A stretch of 14,299 bases of DNA, from assembly GCA_900088475.1 (NCBI GenBank), contig FLMG01000989.1, forward strand, positions 1-14,299, read 5' to 3'. Shown here one piece after another: positions 6,693 to 14,295 of this stretch (position 1 is its first letter; every line of letters begins with the position of its first letter). This stretch comes from Hyphochytrium catenoides (taxonomy: Eukaryota > Sar > Hyphochytriomycetes > Hyphochytriales > Hyphochytriaceae). The notes beneath the pieces are model-generated. The model searched no databases. It was not told the origin of the DNA and worked only from the letters and a program-made list of their open reading frames with translations. The position numbers and the translations under genes were made by a program.

Positions 6693-8124
6693 TAAAAGGA
6701 GCCAAGCAAAAGATGGCAGACAAGATGGGCGGAAAGGAGTCTGAGTCTCTAGCCTGGGCTAATTCTATCTCTCCCTTCCCTACTCTTTGAAGCCTTTATT
6801 TTCTCTCCTTCTCTGAGCACCTTTTTCCATGGAAAAGGTTGTCTCTTTCTCTCTCTTTCTCTCCCTCTTTCTCTCTCTCTCTCCCTCTTTCTCCTTCGCT
6901 TTTTTATTTCCTCACGCATTTGGCTCGCTCTCCCGCCCCTTTTGCTCTCTCTCTTGCTCGCTTTATCTCTTGCTTTGAAAAGAGCACTTTACGCTAGACG
7001 GACTACGCCAAGATATTGCCCCGACGTCCTTCACTGGGGGAAGATCTGTACGACGATACGTCGTGGACCTTGACTCCTCGCTAGAGAGGGAGGACGGAGG
7101 AGAAGAAGAGAAGAGAGGGAAAGGGAGAATGGCAGTGAAGAGGAAAGTTCTCTTTGAGGGATCTTGCGAGATGCCGCGAATCAACTATGAACTCTTCAAT
7201 GCGAGGCCCTACCAGTATGTTTATGGATGTGAAAGCGAGGTAATAATGGGCTTCTCTCTCTCTCTTCCGTTGTGTCTCTCTCTATCTCTCATGTCTCTCT
7301 CCCTTGCGCCGCCCTCTCGGACAATCCTAGTCATTTCTCCTCTCTGCCTCCTCTATCTCTTTGCCTTTCTCCAATCTCAGTCCTGTGACCTGCAGAGGCT
7401 TTTCCATTGTCTCCTAGCTTCTATCCATCGTACGCTTTTGCTCTCTTCCTCTCCCTCAAGAGTTGCGTCTCTCTCCCATGTTTGTTTCGATGTGTCTGTT
7501 CCCTTCCTTCTTAGTCTCTCTCTCTGCCTCTCTGTCTCTCTCGATCCCATTCTCAAACTGCTATTGCTGTCAAGGTTTGGGCTTTCCGTAAGCTTGTAAA
7601 GCTCAACGTGAACACTGGGAAGGTCCTCAGGTGGGAGGAAGAAGGCTGCTTCCCGTCTGAGCCAATGTTCATTGCGAAGCCAGGTAAATATGGAGAGAAG
7701 ACAAAAGAGAAGAAGAGGAAGAAAGATGGGGGCAGATCGAGATAGAGAGAGGGAAAGCGATAGAGGGAGAGAAGGAGAGGTTATAAGAAAGAGAGAGAGA
7801 AGATGGGAAACATTGCACTTCAGGGTGACCAATCTATATTACCTCTATCGCTGGATGACTCTCTTTGTCTCTCTCTTACTCTCTCGTCGCGTGTTTTCAA
7901 CCTCTGTTTCTGTCTCTCTCTCTTGCTGTCTCTCTCTTTCTCCCTGTTGCTTTCCTCTAGGAGGGACAAAGGAGGACGAGGGCGTTGTGCTCAGCGTCGT
8001 GTTGGACTCGAGGAAAGAAAGCTCTTTTCTTCTCTTTCTCTCGGCCTCTGACTTCAAAGAAATCGCCAGAGCAGAAGTTCCGCATCACATTCCAGCGGGA
8101 CTCCACGGCTACTGGGCATCCTAA
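3608..8124 (+). CDS. carotenoid/retinoid oxygenase-like protein (BCO/RPE65 family), six exons, 705 aa
   Basis: Exons 3608-4156, 4662-4824, 5517-6392, 6983-7239, 7575-7683 and 7961-8124 join in frame (phases 0,1,1,0,1), all GT-AG, to give 705 aa. The family is a non-haem iron seven-bladed propeller that cleaves or isomerises carotenoids, retinoids or related polyenes. The four Fe-binding His are seen at H295 (TAHPH), H424 (YMHSF), H502 (HHIN) and H700 (LHGYW). Second-shell Glu are E262 (TES), E592 (EMPRIN) and E644 (PSEPMF). Other family blocks are PAWLSG (W156), RNGPA (163-167), HWFDGETMLHAF (from 178), GTDPC and KYVIFAVP. These match the animal BCO/RPE65 branch better than plant CCD/NCED. 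Odd features are a hydrophobic stretch at residues 71-105 (membrane anchor) and an 85-aa Ser/Arg/Lys/Glu-rich insertion (about 326-411). Substrate and site of cleavage cannot be told. The ATG at 3608 is the only in-frame start. Confidence 0.92.
4157..4661 (+). other. oxygenase intron 1 (505 nt, C/T-rich)
   Basis: Starts GTCAGA and ends CTCCACAG. Long (CT)n tracts fill it on the sense strand. Apparent SLSLSL-type ORFs here are translations of the repeat. Confidence 0.85.
4662..4824 (+). CDS. oxygenase exon 2
   Basis: Residues 184-237 plus one base of codon 238. Begins [19 protein letters not shown] and includes GTDPC, a landmark of BCO/RPE65 proteins. The donor is G|GTAGGA at 4825. Confidence 0.88.
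4825..5516 (+). other. oxygenase intron 2 (692 nt, C/T-rich)
   Basis: Starts GTAGGA and ends GGTCTCCAG. It is mostly C/T, with a less repetitive core around 5000-5200 that encodes nothing I recognise. Confidence 0.82.
5517..6392 (+). CDS. oxygenase exon 3: three catalytic-site motifs and the charged insertion
   Basis: Codons 238-529 plus one base of codon 530. Contains the [16 protein letters not shown] block (E262), TAHPH (H295), KYVIFAVP, the low-complexity insertion (about 326-411), YMHSF (H424) and FCYHHINAF (H502). The donor is G|GTAAGG at 6393. Confidence 0.9.
5780..6040 (+). other. charged, Ser/Arg-rich insertion inside the oxygenase
   Basis: About 85 residues between [10 protein letters not shown] and the conserved [14 protein letters not shown]. 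The first half is SR/SP-rich ([16 protein letters not shown]) and the second is rich in Lys, Glu and Arg. It is open in the same frame as both flanks. It contains GT and AG words but no pair whose removal keeps frame, so it is most likely translated. Probably a disordered surface loop. Confidence 0.75.
6393..6982 (+). other. oxygenase intron 3 (590 nt), GA-rich first half and CT-rich second half
   Basis: Starts GTAAGG and ends TTGAAAAG. About 6393-6715 is GA-rich with a pure (GA)n run near 6655-6687. After a short unique core (about 6690-6835), 6840-6980 is CT-rich. The two halves are roughly complementary and could pair in the transcript. Confidence 0.82.
6983..7239 (+). CDS. oxygenase exon 4
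   Basis: Codons 530-615. Contains RRYVVDL (family 'RRY' strand), an acidic loop, EMPRIN with second-shell E592, and YQYVYG. The donor is GAG|GTAATA at 7240. Confidence 0.85.
7240..7574 (+). other. oxygenase intron 4 (335 nt, C/T-rich)
   Basis: Starts GTAATA and ends GCTGTCAAG. C/T-rich on the sense strand. The acceptor is chosen because the next codons read [12 protein letters not shown], which fits the family. Confidence 0.75.
7575..7683 (+). CDS. oxygenase exon 5
   Basis: Codons 616-651 plus one base. Reads [15 protein letters not shown], then FPSEPMF with second-shell E644. The donor is CAG|GTAAAT at 7684. Confidence 0.86.
7684..7960 (+). other. oxygenase intron 5 (277 nt), GA-rich then CT-rich
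   Basis: Starts GTAAAT and ends TTTCCTCTAG. The first 120 nt are GA-rich and the last 110 nt CT-rich, the same layout as intron 3. Confidence 0.82.
7961..8124 (+). CDS. oxygenase exon 6: C-terminal strand and last iron ligand
   Basis: Codons 652-705 and stop TAA (8122-8124). Contains [13 protein letters not shown] and [17 protein letters not shown], with the fourth iron ligand H700. The protein stops five residues after that His, as is usual for the family. Confidence 0.9.
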
Positions 8125-9041
8125 TGAGGGGGAAGAGGGAGAGAGAGTGTGTCTGTCCAATGGGGTTGGTTCTGTGTGAGAGAGAGAACAGTTAACAGCA
8201 TGCCTGGAAAAGAAGAGTGACCGACAGACGGAATCGGTTTTTGACGAGAGAAAAAGAAAGGGAGGAGCGATCATTATGGTAGAAGAAAGTTGAAGTCGAT
8301 CTCTTCCGGGTCAAAAGAGTGTGCCAGGAGCTTTCTGGGGAGGTGCAATAATAGGGTGTGCTTCGCTATAAGAGTGAGAAAGGGTCCTAATGCCTTTGGC
8401 ACAAGCGAAGAAGAAAGGCAGAGAGCGAGAGAAAGAGAGAGAAAGACATGAAGGAGGTAAAGTTGAGAGATGAGCGACTCATGCGTGTGCTCTATTAGTA
8501 AAACGGAGGAAAGGAAAGCTGGAGAACAAGGGAGAGAAGAGGAGAATAGGAGAGAGAAGGCACACACAGAAAGAGAGAGAGAGAGAGAGAGAGAAGTGAG
8601 AGGAGGAGAACGCAGACAGTGCTATTAGAATGAGGAGCAAAGATGAGGCCGCGAGCGGTTCACTATAAAGATGCATGACAGCACTAACAGAACATTTAAT
8701 GAGTCGCCTTTTCGACAATCTTTCTCCTGGTTGATCCTCGAGGCGTAGAAGGCCCACGAGCCGAACAAACCGAGTGACACAGCAGACAGAGAGAAAGAGA
8801 GCAGAGAAGAGAGCTCCAAGAAAGGATTCTCAATATAGTAGATATGTTTGAACGAGGCAGCGATAAATAGAAAGGGCCCTCGTGTTTGGATAGATATATA
8901 GAGGGAGAGAAGCAATAAATAAAGTTAGACACTTTGAAGTCCATCCAACGGAGAGAGAGAGAGAGAGACAGGGAGAGTGGAAAGAGGTTGAAAGAGGAGA
9001 TAGAGCTAGAGGAAGAGAGAGAGGTAAGAAAAGAGCACACT
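8125..9041. other. convergent intergenic region / 3' UTRs, G/A-rich on the plus strand
   Basis: Between the oxygenase stop and the earliest stop of the minus-strand gene. Mostly GA-rich with less repetitive islands at about 8270-8350 and 8640-8930. Minus-strand frames over the islands (8274-8567, 8479-8757, 8625-8915) disagree with each other and match no family known to me. The islands could be 3' UTR, or further minus-strand exons if the neighbour extends beyond its apparent stop. Confidence 0.5.
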
Positions 9042-9501
9042 CTATTGCTCTTCCTGCTCATCAATGGGGAGCCTCCACTTATGTTGCAGAGCGAGCAATA
9101 GGTCCTCCTCTGCATGTTCTTCTCTCTCTCCGGTGTCTCTTTCTCTCTCTTCCTCCTCCTCCTTCAGCATAAATACCGCCCGATGAGGGAGAAGACACGG
9201 TTCCGCCTTACAAAGTCCACCCCAACCTGGAGAGGAGGGAGTCACACAGGAACAGAAGCCACTCTGATCCTCCCTCTCTGCCTCTCTCTCTTTCGGCCGT
9301 TGTCTCTCCTCAGTCGGATACGTTATCACCCGATAAGACCGAGGAGAGAGCTCTGCAGGGCGTACAAGCAGCTCAGGCTCTCTCTCGCAGATTGGCAAGG
9401 AAAAGCTTCGAGTGTCTGCAGACGTCTGCAGGAATTCCCAGGCAGCTTTAAATGTGACTCTGAGCTGCAATGATTCTTCAATGAACATGCAGATCTCGTA
9501 C
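9042..9501 (-). CDS. TAF1C-like last exon, with an alternative internal intron
   Basis: Entered at 9501 after CTCTAG, joining CT|G to continue YEICMFIEESLQLRV, FKAAWEFLQTSAD. Left unspliced it stays open to TAG at 9042-9044 through an Glu/Arg-rich tail. If GTGATA...TCTCCAG (9329-9227, 103 nt) is removed, the frame changes to VGVDFVRRNRVFSLIGRYLC and stops at 9164-9166. Both versions are plausible. The short one looks more protein-like. Confidence 0.55.
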
Positions 9502-10254
9502 CTAGAGAACAAGAAAGGAAGGCGCAAGGGAGAGAGAGAGAGGGAGGGAGAGAGAGAGAGAGAGAAAGACGCAGAAGAGAGAGAAAGACTAAGTGACATC
9601 GAGGAGGAAGTGAATGTGCAGGCGTCCGGAGAAGAGCGGTCCGAAGAGCGAGAGACGGGAAGAGCAAGAGGAGAGACGATACGTTCAAACAGGGATAATA
9701 CATATAGGGGCAGGCAGGCATGAAAAGGATAAGAAGAAGAAGAAGAAGAAGGACAGCGCGAAATGTGTGCGTGTGTGTGAGAAAGAGGAAAGAAAGAGAA
9801 AGAGAGAGAGAGAGAGGAGAGGACGAGGAATGCAAGAGAATAGTCCCTACAGAGTTCTGGGAGTCCTAAGATAAGTCTTGATCTGAGTCCAGCTGGTTCG
9901 TAAGGACTCTTTCATGGCGTCTTCCCCTTTCTCTTCTCTCAAGAGATTCACTCTCTCTTGTTTCATTATTCCTCTCTCTCCTCTCCCAAGTTGTACAAAT
10001 TCTGTGAGAGCCAGTCCTTTGACATTCAACGTTCTGTGGCTGCGGAGATTTTCTCTCTCTTCCTCAAACTGAAAGGCGGCAGACGGAAGGTCTGGCAGCT
10101 CCTTGCTACTGGAAGCAGAGGACCGAGGGACAGTCCCCACCGGCAACCTGAGGAGAGAAAGATAGTTGGGAGAGAGACAGCAGAGACAGATTTGTAAGCC
10201 TTGAAGAGTAAAGTCAGTCCGAGGAAGAGAGAAACAGAGAGGGAGAGAGAGAGG

Positions 10255-10291
<37 letters not shown>

Positions 10292-13200
10292 GTAGAGAAA
10301 GAAAGAGAGATAAAGATAGAGATAGAGAGAGGAAGATAAGATCAAGCAAGGGAGAAAAGGAGATTGAGTTTTAGGGAACACGCGGCTGTGCACCTTGGTC
10401 AGAATGACCCAAACTCACAAGCCCAGTGACAGCAGACGGAGGAAGGAAAGAGAAAGAGAAAAAAGCCAGAGAGAGACTGACGAGAACATTAAGTGATAAT
10501 AAGTGGGTAAGAGATATGTTGGGAGAAAGAAAGACTGATATGAGGAAAGACATTCCAGAAAAGAAGCTGCTGGTTATCTCTTTGAGCTCCACCTGGCAGC
10601 TATTGCGCGAGGTGCGTCGCCTTCCCTCAGATGCATCTCCAGAGTTTGGCAGTACACGTCTCCCAGGTCCGTCAGCTGGAAGACAGAGAGCTCCTCTCTT
10701 TCTCTCCTTAGCGCTGCCCATCCTCCTCTGTGTACGGCCAACCCGAGAAGTTGGCTACCTGCAGAGCTATCGGCATTGCGGAGGTCAACCGCTCTTCCAG
10801 AGAGACAGGTCCTCGACCTTTCTGAAGCTATTTCAGAGCTTTCCAGAGCTTGTAAACCTGAATTCTGAAGATCTGAGAGCCGATGAAGCTGAGCCGATGA
10901 CCTGTCCACAGCCAAAGAGCACAGGAGCAGTAAGGATGAGGAGTTAAAGAGACCAGCTCTAGCTATATTTATAGACAGACATGCTCTAAGGAAGGGACGG
11001 GGGGAAAGAACAAATGGAGAGAAAGCTGGAGAGCTGTGGAAGGAAAAGAGAAGAGAGAGAAAGAAAGGTAATGGAGAGACAGAGACAGGAAGTTGAGGGA
11101 GAGGAAGAAAGGGGAATCGAGAGTGCAGCAGAGGAAGGACGAACGATGCAGAACCAATGCACAAAAAATGCTATCGGGCAATCGGCCACGAGCTGAGAGA
11201 GCGGGAGAGAGAGAGAGAGAAAGAAAGGAGGAAGGAGAGAGAGAGGAGGCCACTTGAAGGAACTGACTCAACCACAGCGATAGACAGCGGCTGCTAATGG
11301 TGAAAAGCGGTTTGAAAGGTGAGCAGGATATGTTCCTCTCTTGTCTCTCTTGCTCTCTCTCCTGGCGTCGGGAGAGAGTAACATACTGGGACTCCCTCTC
11401 CCAGATGAAAGAAGCTGCTGGAGCCCCACGTTCCTCTCCTCTCACGGAAAGAAGAGACGGGATATCGGGTGTCTACCTCTAAGAGCTCACCGTCAGTATT
11501 TCCTAAGAAGCAACAGAATGGCCGCCTTACAGAAAGACGTTAGAGACCACTTTTTCGAGGTTGAGAAGGAGGACAGACAGAGAAAGAGTAGTAAAAAGAT
11601 GCTAGATACACACGGACTAGAGACAGACGATGAGAAGGGAGAATGAGGAAGGTGGGCAAAAGAACAAGAAGGCAAGGGCCACGGCAGAAATCGAGAGAGA
11701 GAGAGACACAGACAGAGAGAGACAAAGAGAGAGAAGAGAGAGAGAGAGAGAGGCAAAAAGATGACATAGAAGGAAAGGCCTCTGCGCAAAGAGTGACTCA
11801 CTCACATAGGATTGCGTAGTATAGAGCAGATCTTTGACTCTTCGTGGGTTCTAATCAGGGGAGAGACTGCGCTTCTCTCTCTCTGTCTGCAGTCCACAGT
11901 CTGCAGCCCTACCTCATACGTAGACACATAGAATACACGCGGATGGGAGGCATAGTCGATAGATAAGTAGTGGAAGGGAGAGGACGAGTGAGAGCTAGAG
12001 GAAAGAGAAGAGATAATGGGAGAAAATGTCTCCCCTTGCCAAAGAAAGATCTCCCCTCTTTCTGTGCAAAGAACGGCCTCCTCCGTGCTGAAGCTGCTGG
12101 CTCTGGCGCTAGAAATTGCGGAAGTAGCTCGGATTTGTCCCATCCAAATAAACGGAGAAAGGTCGGCTGCAACTAATGGAAGAGATACAGAGAGAAAGAG
12201 GGAGAGAGAGAGGCCGGCAGAGACACATTCAGCACGACAACAAAAGAGAACACACAGGAAGCAAAAGAAGCGAGAGAACGAGTCCAAGGGAATGTGAAGA
12301 TGAGCGTCCAGACTTGGCAAGAGCAAGAGGACAAAGACGACCGAGGAGTAATAGAAGGGAAAGATAGAAAGCGACCAGCTAGAGAAAGAAGAGATAGAAT
12401 GGAGAGAGGGACAAAAAGACAGAGAGCGAAATGGACGGAGAGAGAGAGAGAGAGAGCGCGGGAGAGAGAGAGGGATCATGGACTGGCCATGGCCCTCGTG
12501 AGAGTTCTGACAATGCAGCAGCGGAAGCACTGGTGGTGAGCGGAGAAAGTGACATAAGGACGCCGCACCTCTCTCTCTCTTCTCGTCCAGATGCCGGTCA
12601 TCTCCTTGCAGGAAGTCAAGGGAGACATCCAGAACCTGCGCCACAGTCCCGCTAAGCCGCAGAAATCTTAGTGGAGACTCAAAGCTTTGAAGCTTCTGCA
12701 ATCCACTGATCGGCAGACTCTGATACTTCTTCCTTCCCAAGCTCTTTATGGCCCATCTACCTCCTTCCCTCTCTTCTCCTCCCGATCGCCGTAGAGCTGC
12801 CACACTGAGGTCGCTTAGCCTAGGGCCCGAAGGGAAAACTAATGCCAAGTCTCCATTAGGCAGGGGCTCCGTGAAGATCCGCTCTGTGTATAGATCTATT
12901 GGCCTGAGCAGTAAACGGAGTTTTCTGTCAGATCCAGACGGAGACTCTCATTTTATGAGAAGCATGTCCTCACATTTCTTACCTTGTCTTCTCTGTCTGT
13001 ACGTCCAGCAATGTGTATCTTAGGGTTTCCCTAATGAAAGTAGTAGGAAGGCAGATATCTCGGTAATGCTTCTGAAGGAAAGAGACAGAGTGTTGCACAG
13101 TGCTCCTAATTCCATACGAAGGACCCAGAGAGAGATTCTGCCGAAGCTCATCGCGATACGGATAAGCGTCCCAGTTCCTTGTTACCAGGCGCGGAAGGTT

Positions 13201-13292
13201 AAGCGCAGAGAAGCCCGGCAAAGGTTCTAAGAGGAAGTAGACAGTTGAAAGAAGAGAGAGGGATAGGAAAGAAGAAGAAGAAGAAGAAGAAG

Positions 13293-13329
<37 letters not shown>

Positions 13330-14209
13330 CAACAGAGAAGAAGAGGAAGGAAACGCGCGAGGTGAATCTCACTCTATCTCACTCTACGCTGCTTGCATAA
13401 GGAGAGGATGCCCCAGGGAGGGAGCAGGAGGCTTTCTCCTCGCCCTATGCCACCTCCTTTTCTTTCTTTCTCTCTCTATCTGTCTCTTGGTTTCTTCCCT
13501 CTGTGGGTCTGCCCCTTCTTTAGTGTCTCTCTCTCCCTGCCTCTCCTTCAGTCTCTCTTATTTTTCCTTTCTGTCTCCTCGTTTCCTTCTTCATTCAAAC
13601 AGTCCTCCCCTCTCTCTACCTCTTCTTTGACTCTTCCTTTCACTCCTTCCGTGTCCTCTGCAAGAAGCTGGTCCTCTCACCTCTTCGTTGCCGCTGACAG
13701 TGGAAAGCGCCGAAGGTTTGCAATGGGCCAGGGATGAAGAGATCACCTTGTAGACCATAGGGAAAGCCTGGAACTTCATCCTTTCTCCCCAGAGCTGCCA
13801 TCTTGGCGGCGCTCTTGCTCTTTCTCGCTCTAGCCTCTCCTGAAGGCCCTGCATGAGCCGCCGGCGTCAGGTCCAAGATGTAAGAACCAGGAAGACCTGC
13901 AGCTATCGGTAGAGCCTCATAGCCGCCTGAGCTCAGGTTGTGCTATCTACTTCAGGAACGAAGGCGTCAACTATCCAAACGGAGACACAGAGAGAGAGAG
14001 AAACCCTAAGCAACGCCCCTAGAAGTAAGGCTGCGGCATGCAACGGAGCTTCTTAATGGAGATTCTGATCTGCCTCCGCCACGCTGCTGACCGTCTGCAG
14101 ATTGAGATTCGATACTGGGGGAACTCTGGTACTAATCTGGTTTATCTCGAATCCAGAAACGGTATTGTCACTGATTTGACCAGTAATGCAGAGTTTATTT
14201 AGGATTATT
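9042..14209 (-). CDS. TAF1C/Rrn6-like RNA polymerase I initiation factor subunit, at least eight exons
   Basis: Minus-strand exons, in transcript order: (14083-14209 tentative), 13681-13942, 12983-13226, 12569-12924, 11806-12172, 11273-11525, 10593-10901, 9851-10147, 9042-9501. Splice phases agree at every junction except inside 11273-11525. The eight firm exons sum to about 850 codons, close to the usual TAF1C length. Landmarks in family order are a strand 'AVLCTERGEIFLW', the block 'SHPRVFYVSTYEVGLQTVD', the block 'LLEVDTRYP' and a late 'LSVFQLTDLGDVYCQTL'. In human TAF1C the same positions read HPRV...LDTQ, LVDERLP and LFQLS..GDVFYQQL. TAF1C/Rrn6 is the beta-propeller subunit of SL1/core factor, which recruits Pol I to rDNA promoters in the nucleolus. 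The identification is from motif order only; another propeller protein is possible. The 5' end is uncertain and may lie outside the window. Confidence 0.6.
9729..9751. repeat. (GAA)n tract in an intron of the TAF1C-like gene
   Basis: About seven AAG units on the plus strand, reading (CTT)n in the sense of the gene. It lies in the intron between the last two exons, next to a GTGTGTG run (about 9766-9779) and flanked by (GA)n. Confidence 0.85.
9851..10147 (-). CDS. TAF1C-like exon with Ser-rich then charged helical sequence
   Basis: Entered at 10147 (CTCCTCAG|G) and left at CT|GTAGGG (9850). Reads RSSASSSKELPDLPSAAFQ, then GLALTEFVQLGRGERG and SLRTSWTQIKTYLRTPRTL. Phases match both neighbours (AG|G and CT|G). 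Confidence 0.6.
10593..10901 (-). CDS. TAF1C-like exon carrying the FQLTDLGDVY motif
   Basis: Entered at 10901 (GTGGACAG|G), left at AG|GTGGAG (10592). Includes GSQLLGLAVHRGGWAALRRE followed by ELSVFQLTDLGDVYCQTLE (motif at about 10652-10684 on the plus strand), the late block that best recalls TAF1C. Confidence 0.65.
11273..11525 (-). CDS. TAF1C-like exon with DTRYP motif and unresolved frame change
   Basis: Entered at 11525 after CTGTAAG with AT|G, giving MRPFCCFLGNTDGELLEVD and TRYP (DTRYP at 11459-11473). This frame runs to a TAG near 11300. The exit that fits the next exon (TG|GTTGAG, 11272) needs the other frame (ISCSPFKPLFTISSRCLSLW). Removing a 25- or 31-nt GT...AG piece, or a one-base sequence error, would reconcile them. 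Confidence 0.5.
11806..12172 (-). CDS. TAF1C-like exon with HPRV block
   Basis: Entered at 12172 (CCATTAG|TT), left at AT|GTGAGT (11805). Reads SPFIWMGQIRATSAISSA, EEAVLCTERGEIFLWQGE, a Ser-rich loop, then ASHPRVFYVSTYEVGLQTVD and SKICSILRNP. These are propeller-type strands: a 'GxIxLW' strand followed by HPRV. Confidence 0.68.
12569..12924 (-). CDS. TAF1C-like exon, N-terminal propeller part
   Basis: Entered at 12924 (CTGACAG|A), left at G|GTGCGG (12568). Reads KLRLLLRPIDLYTERIFTE, LALVFPSGPRLSDLSV, an acidic/basic loop, then LRFLRLSGTVAQVLDVSLDF. The entry phase (AG|A) matches the previous exon exactly. The exit is less certain, because a CAG|GTTCTG also exists. Confidence 0.6.
12925..12982 (-). 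other. 58-nt intron of the TAF1C-like gene
   Basis: Starts GTAAGA after ACAAG and ends TCTGACAG on the minus strand. It is the only clear intron in the gene without CT or GA repeats, and its phase fits both sides. This shows that very short introns are used here. Confidence 0.65.
12983..13226 (-). CDS. TAF1C-like exon, N-terminal region
   Basis: Entered at 13226 (CCTCTTAG|AA), left at AG|GTAAGA. Reads PLPGFSALNLPRLVTRNWD, SYGIRSTVQHSVSFLQKHY, then PTTFIRETLRYTLLDVQTEK. Its codon phase (1 in, 2 out) agrees with both flanking exons. Confidence 0.62.
13227..13680 (-). other. 454-nt intron of the TAF1C-like gene, GA-rich then CT-rich in sense
   Basis: On the minus strand it starts GTGAGA, is GA-rich to about 13440, then ends with (CT)n, a (CTT)n run (about 13268-13295 as AAG on plus) and CCTCTTAG. 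It has the same GA-then-CT layout as oxygenase introns 3 and 5. On the plus strand it shows as a CT-rich block that could be mistaken for another gene. Confidence 0.65.
13267..13296. repeat. (GAA)n tract followed by (GA)n
   Basis: About nine GAA/AAG units on the plus strand, running into (GA)n up to about 13330. In sense orientation this is the pyrimidine tract just ahead of the acceptor at 13227. GAA/TTC repeats are known to form triplex structures. Confidence 0.85.
13681..13942 (-). CDS. TAF1C-like exon, N-terminal region
   Basis: Entered near 13942 (AGATAG|CAC), left at G|GTGAGA (13680). Reads GGYEALPIAAGLPGSYILDL, an Ala/Lys/Arg-rich linker, then GFPYGLQGDLFIPGPLQTFG. The downstream phase is confirmed by the next exon. 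The upstream boundary is chosen from weak AG choices. Confidence 0.55.
14083..14209 (-). CDS. possible further 5' exon of the TAF1C-like gene
   Basis: A minus-strand frame reads ITGQISDNTVSGFEINQIS and VSNLNLQTVSS, with regular protein character. Possible donors are at 14091 (ACG|GTCAGC) or 14082 (AGC|GTGGCG), both phase 0, which fits the next exon. A possible acceptor is at about 14210 (GCCAAAG). No ATG is present, so the start lies further upstream or this is not an exon. Confidence 0.3.
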
Positions 14210-14257
14210 CTTTGGCGGTGACGAGAAGCCCGGGCCAGTGTTTTATTGAGGGGGCAG

Positions 14258-14262
14258 AGGAC

Positions 14263-14295
<33 letters not shown>

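Noticed and set aside
8274-8915. Minus-strand ORFs in the convergent intergenic region
   Set aside because: Frames conflict, composition is Ser/Leu-rich from CT tracts, and no motif links them to the TAF1C-like protein; kept only as possible UTR.
10371-10430. Short non-repetitive island in the intron between two TAF1C-like exons, a possible extra exon
   Set aside because: The flanking exons already join with matching phase and the island shows no clear frame or strong splice sites.
13393-13737. 114-aa plus-strand ORF in a CT-rich block, possibly a third gene
   Set aside because: Better explained as the reverse of the GA-rich first half of a minus-strand intron (13227-13680) and part of exon 13681-13942.
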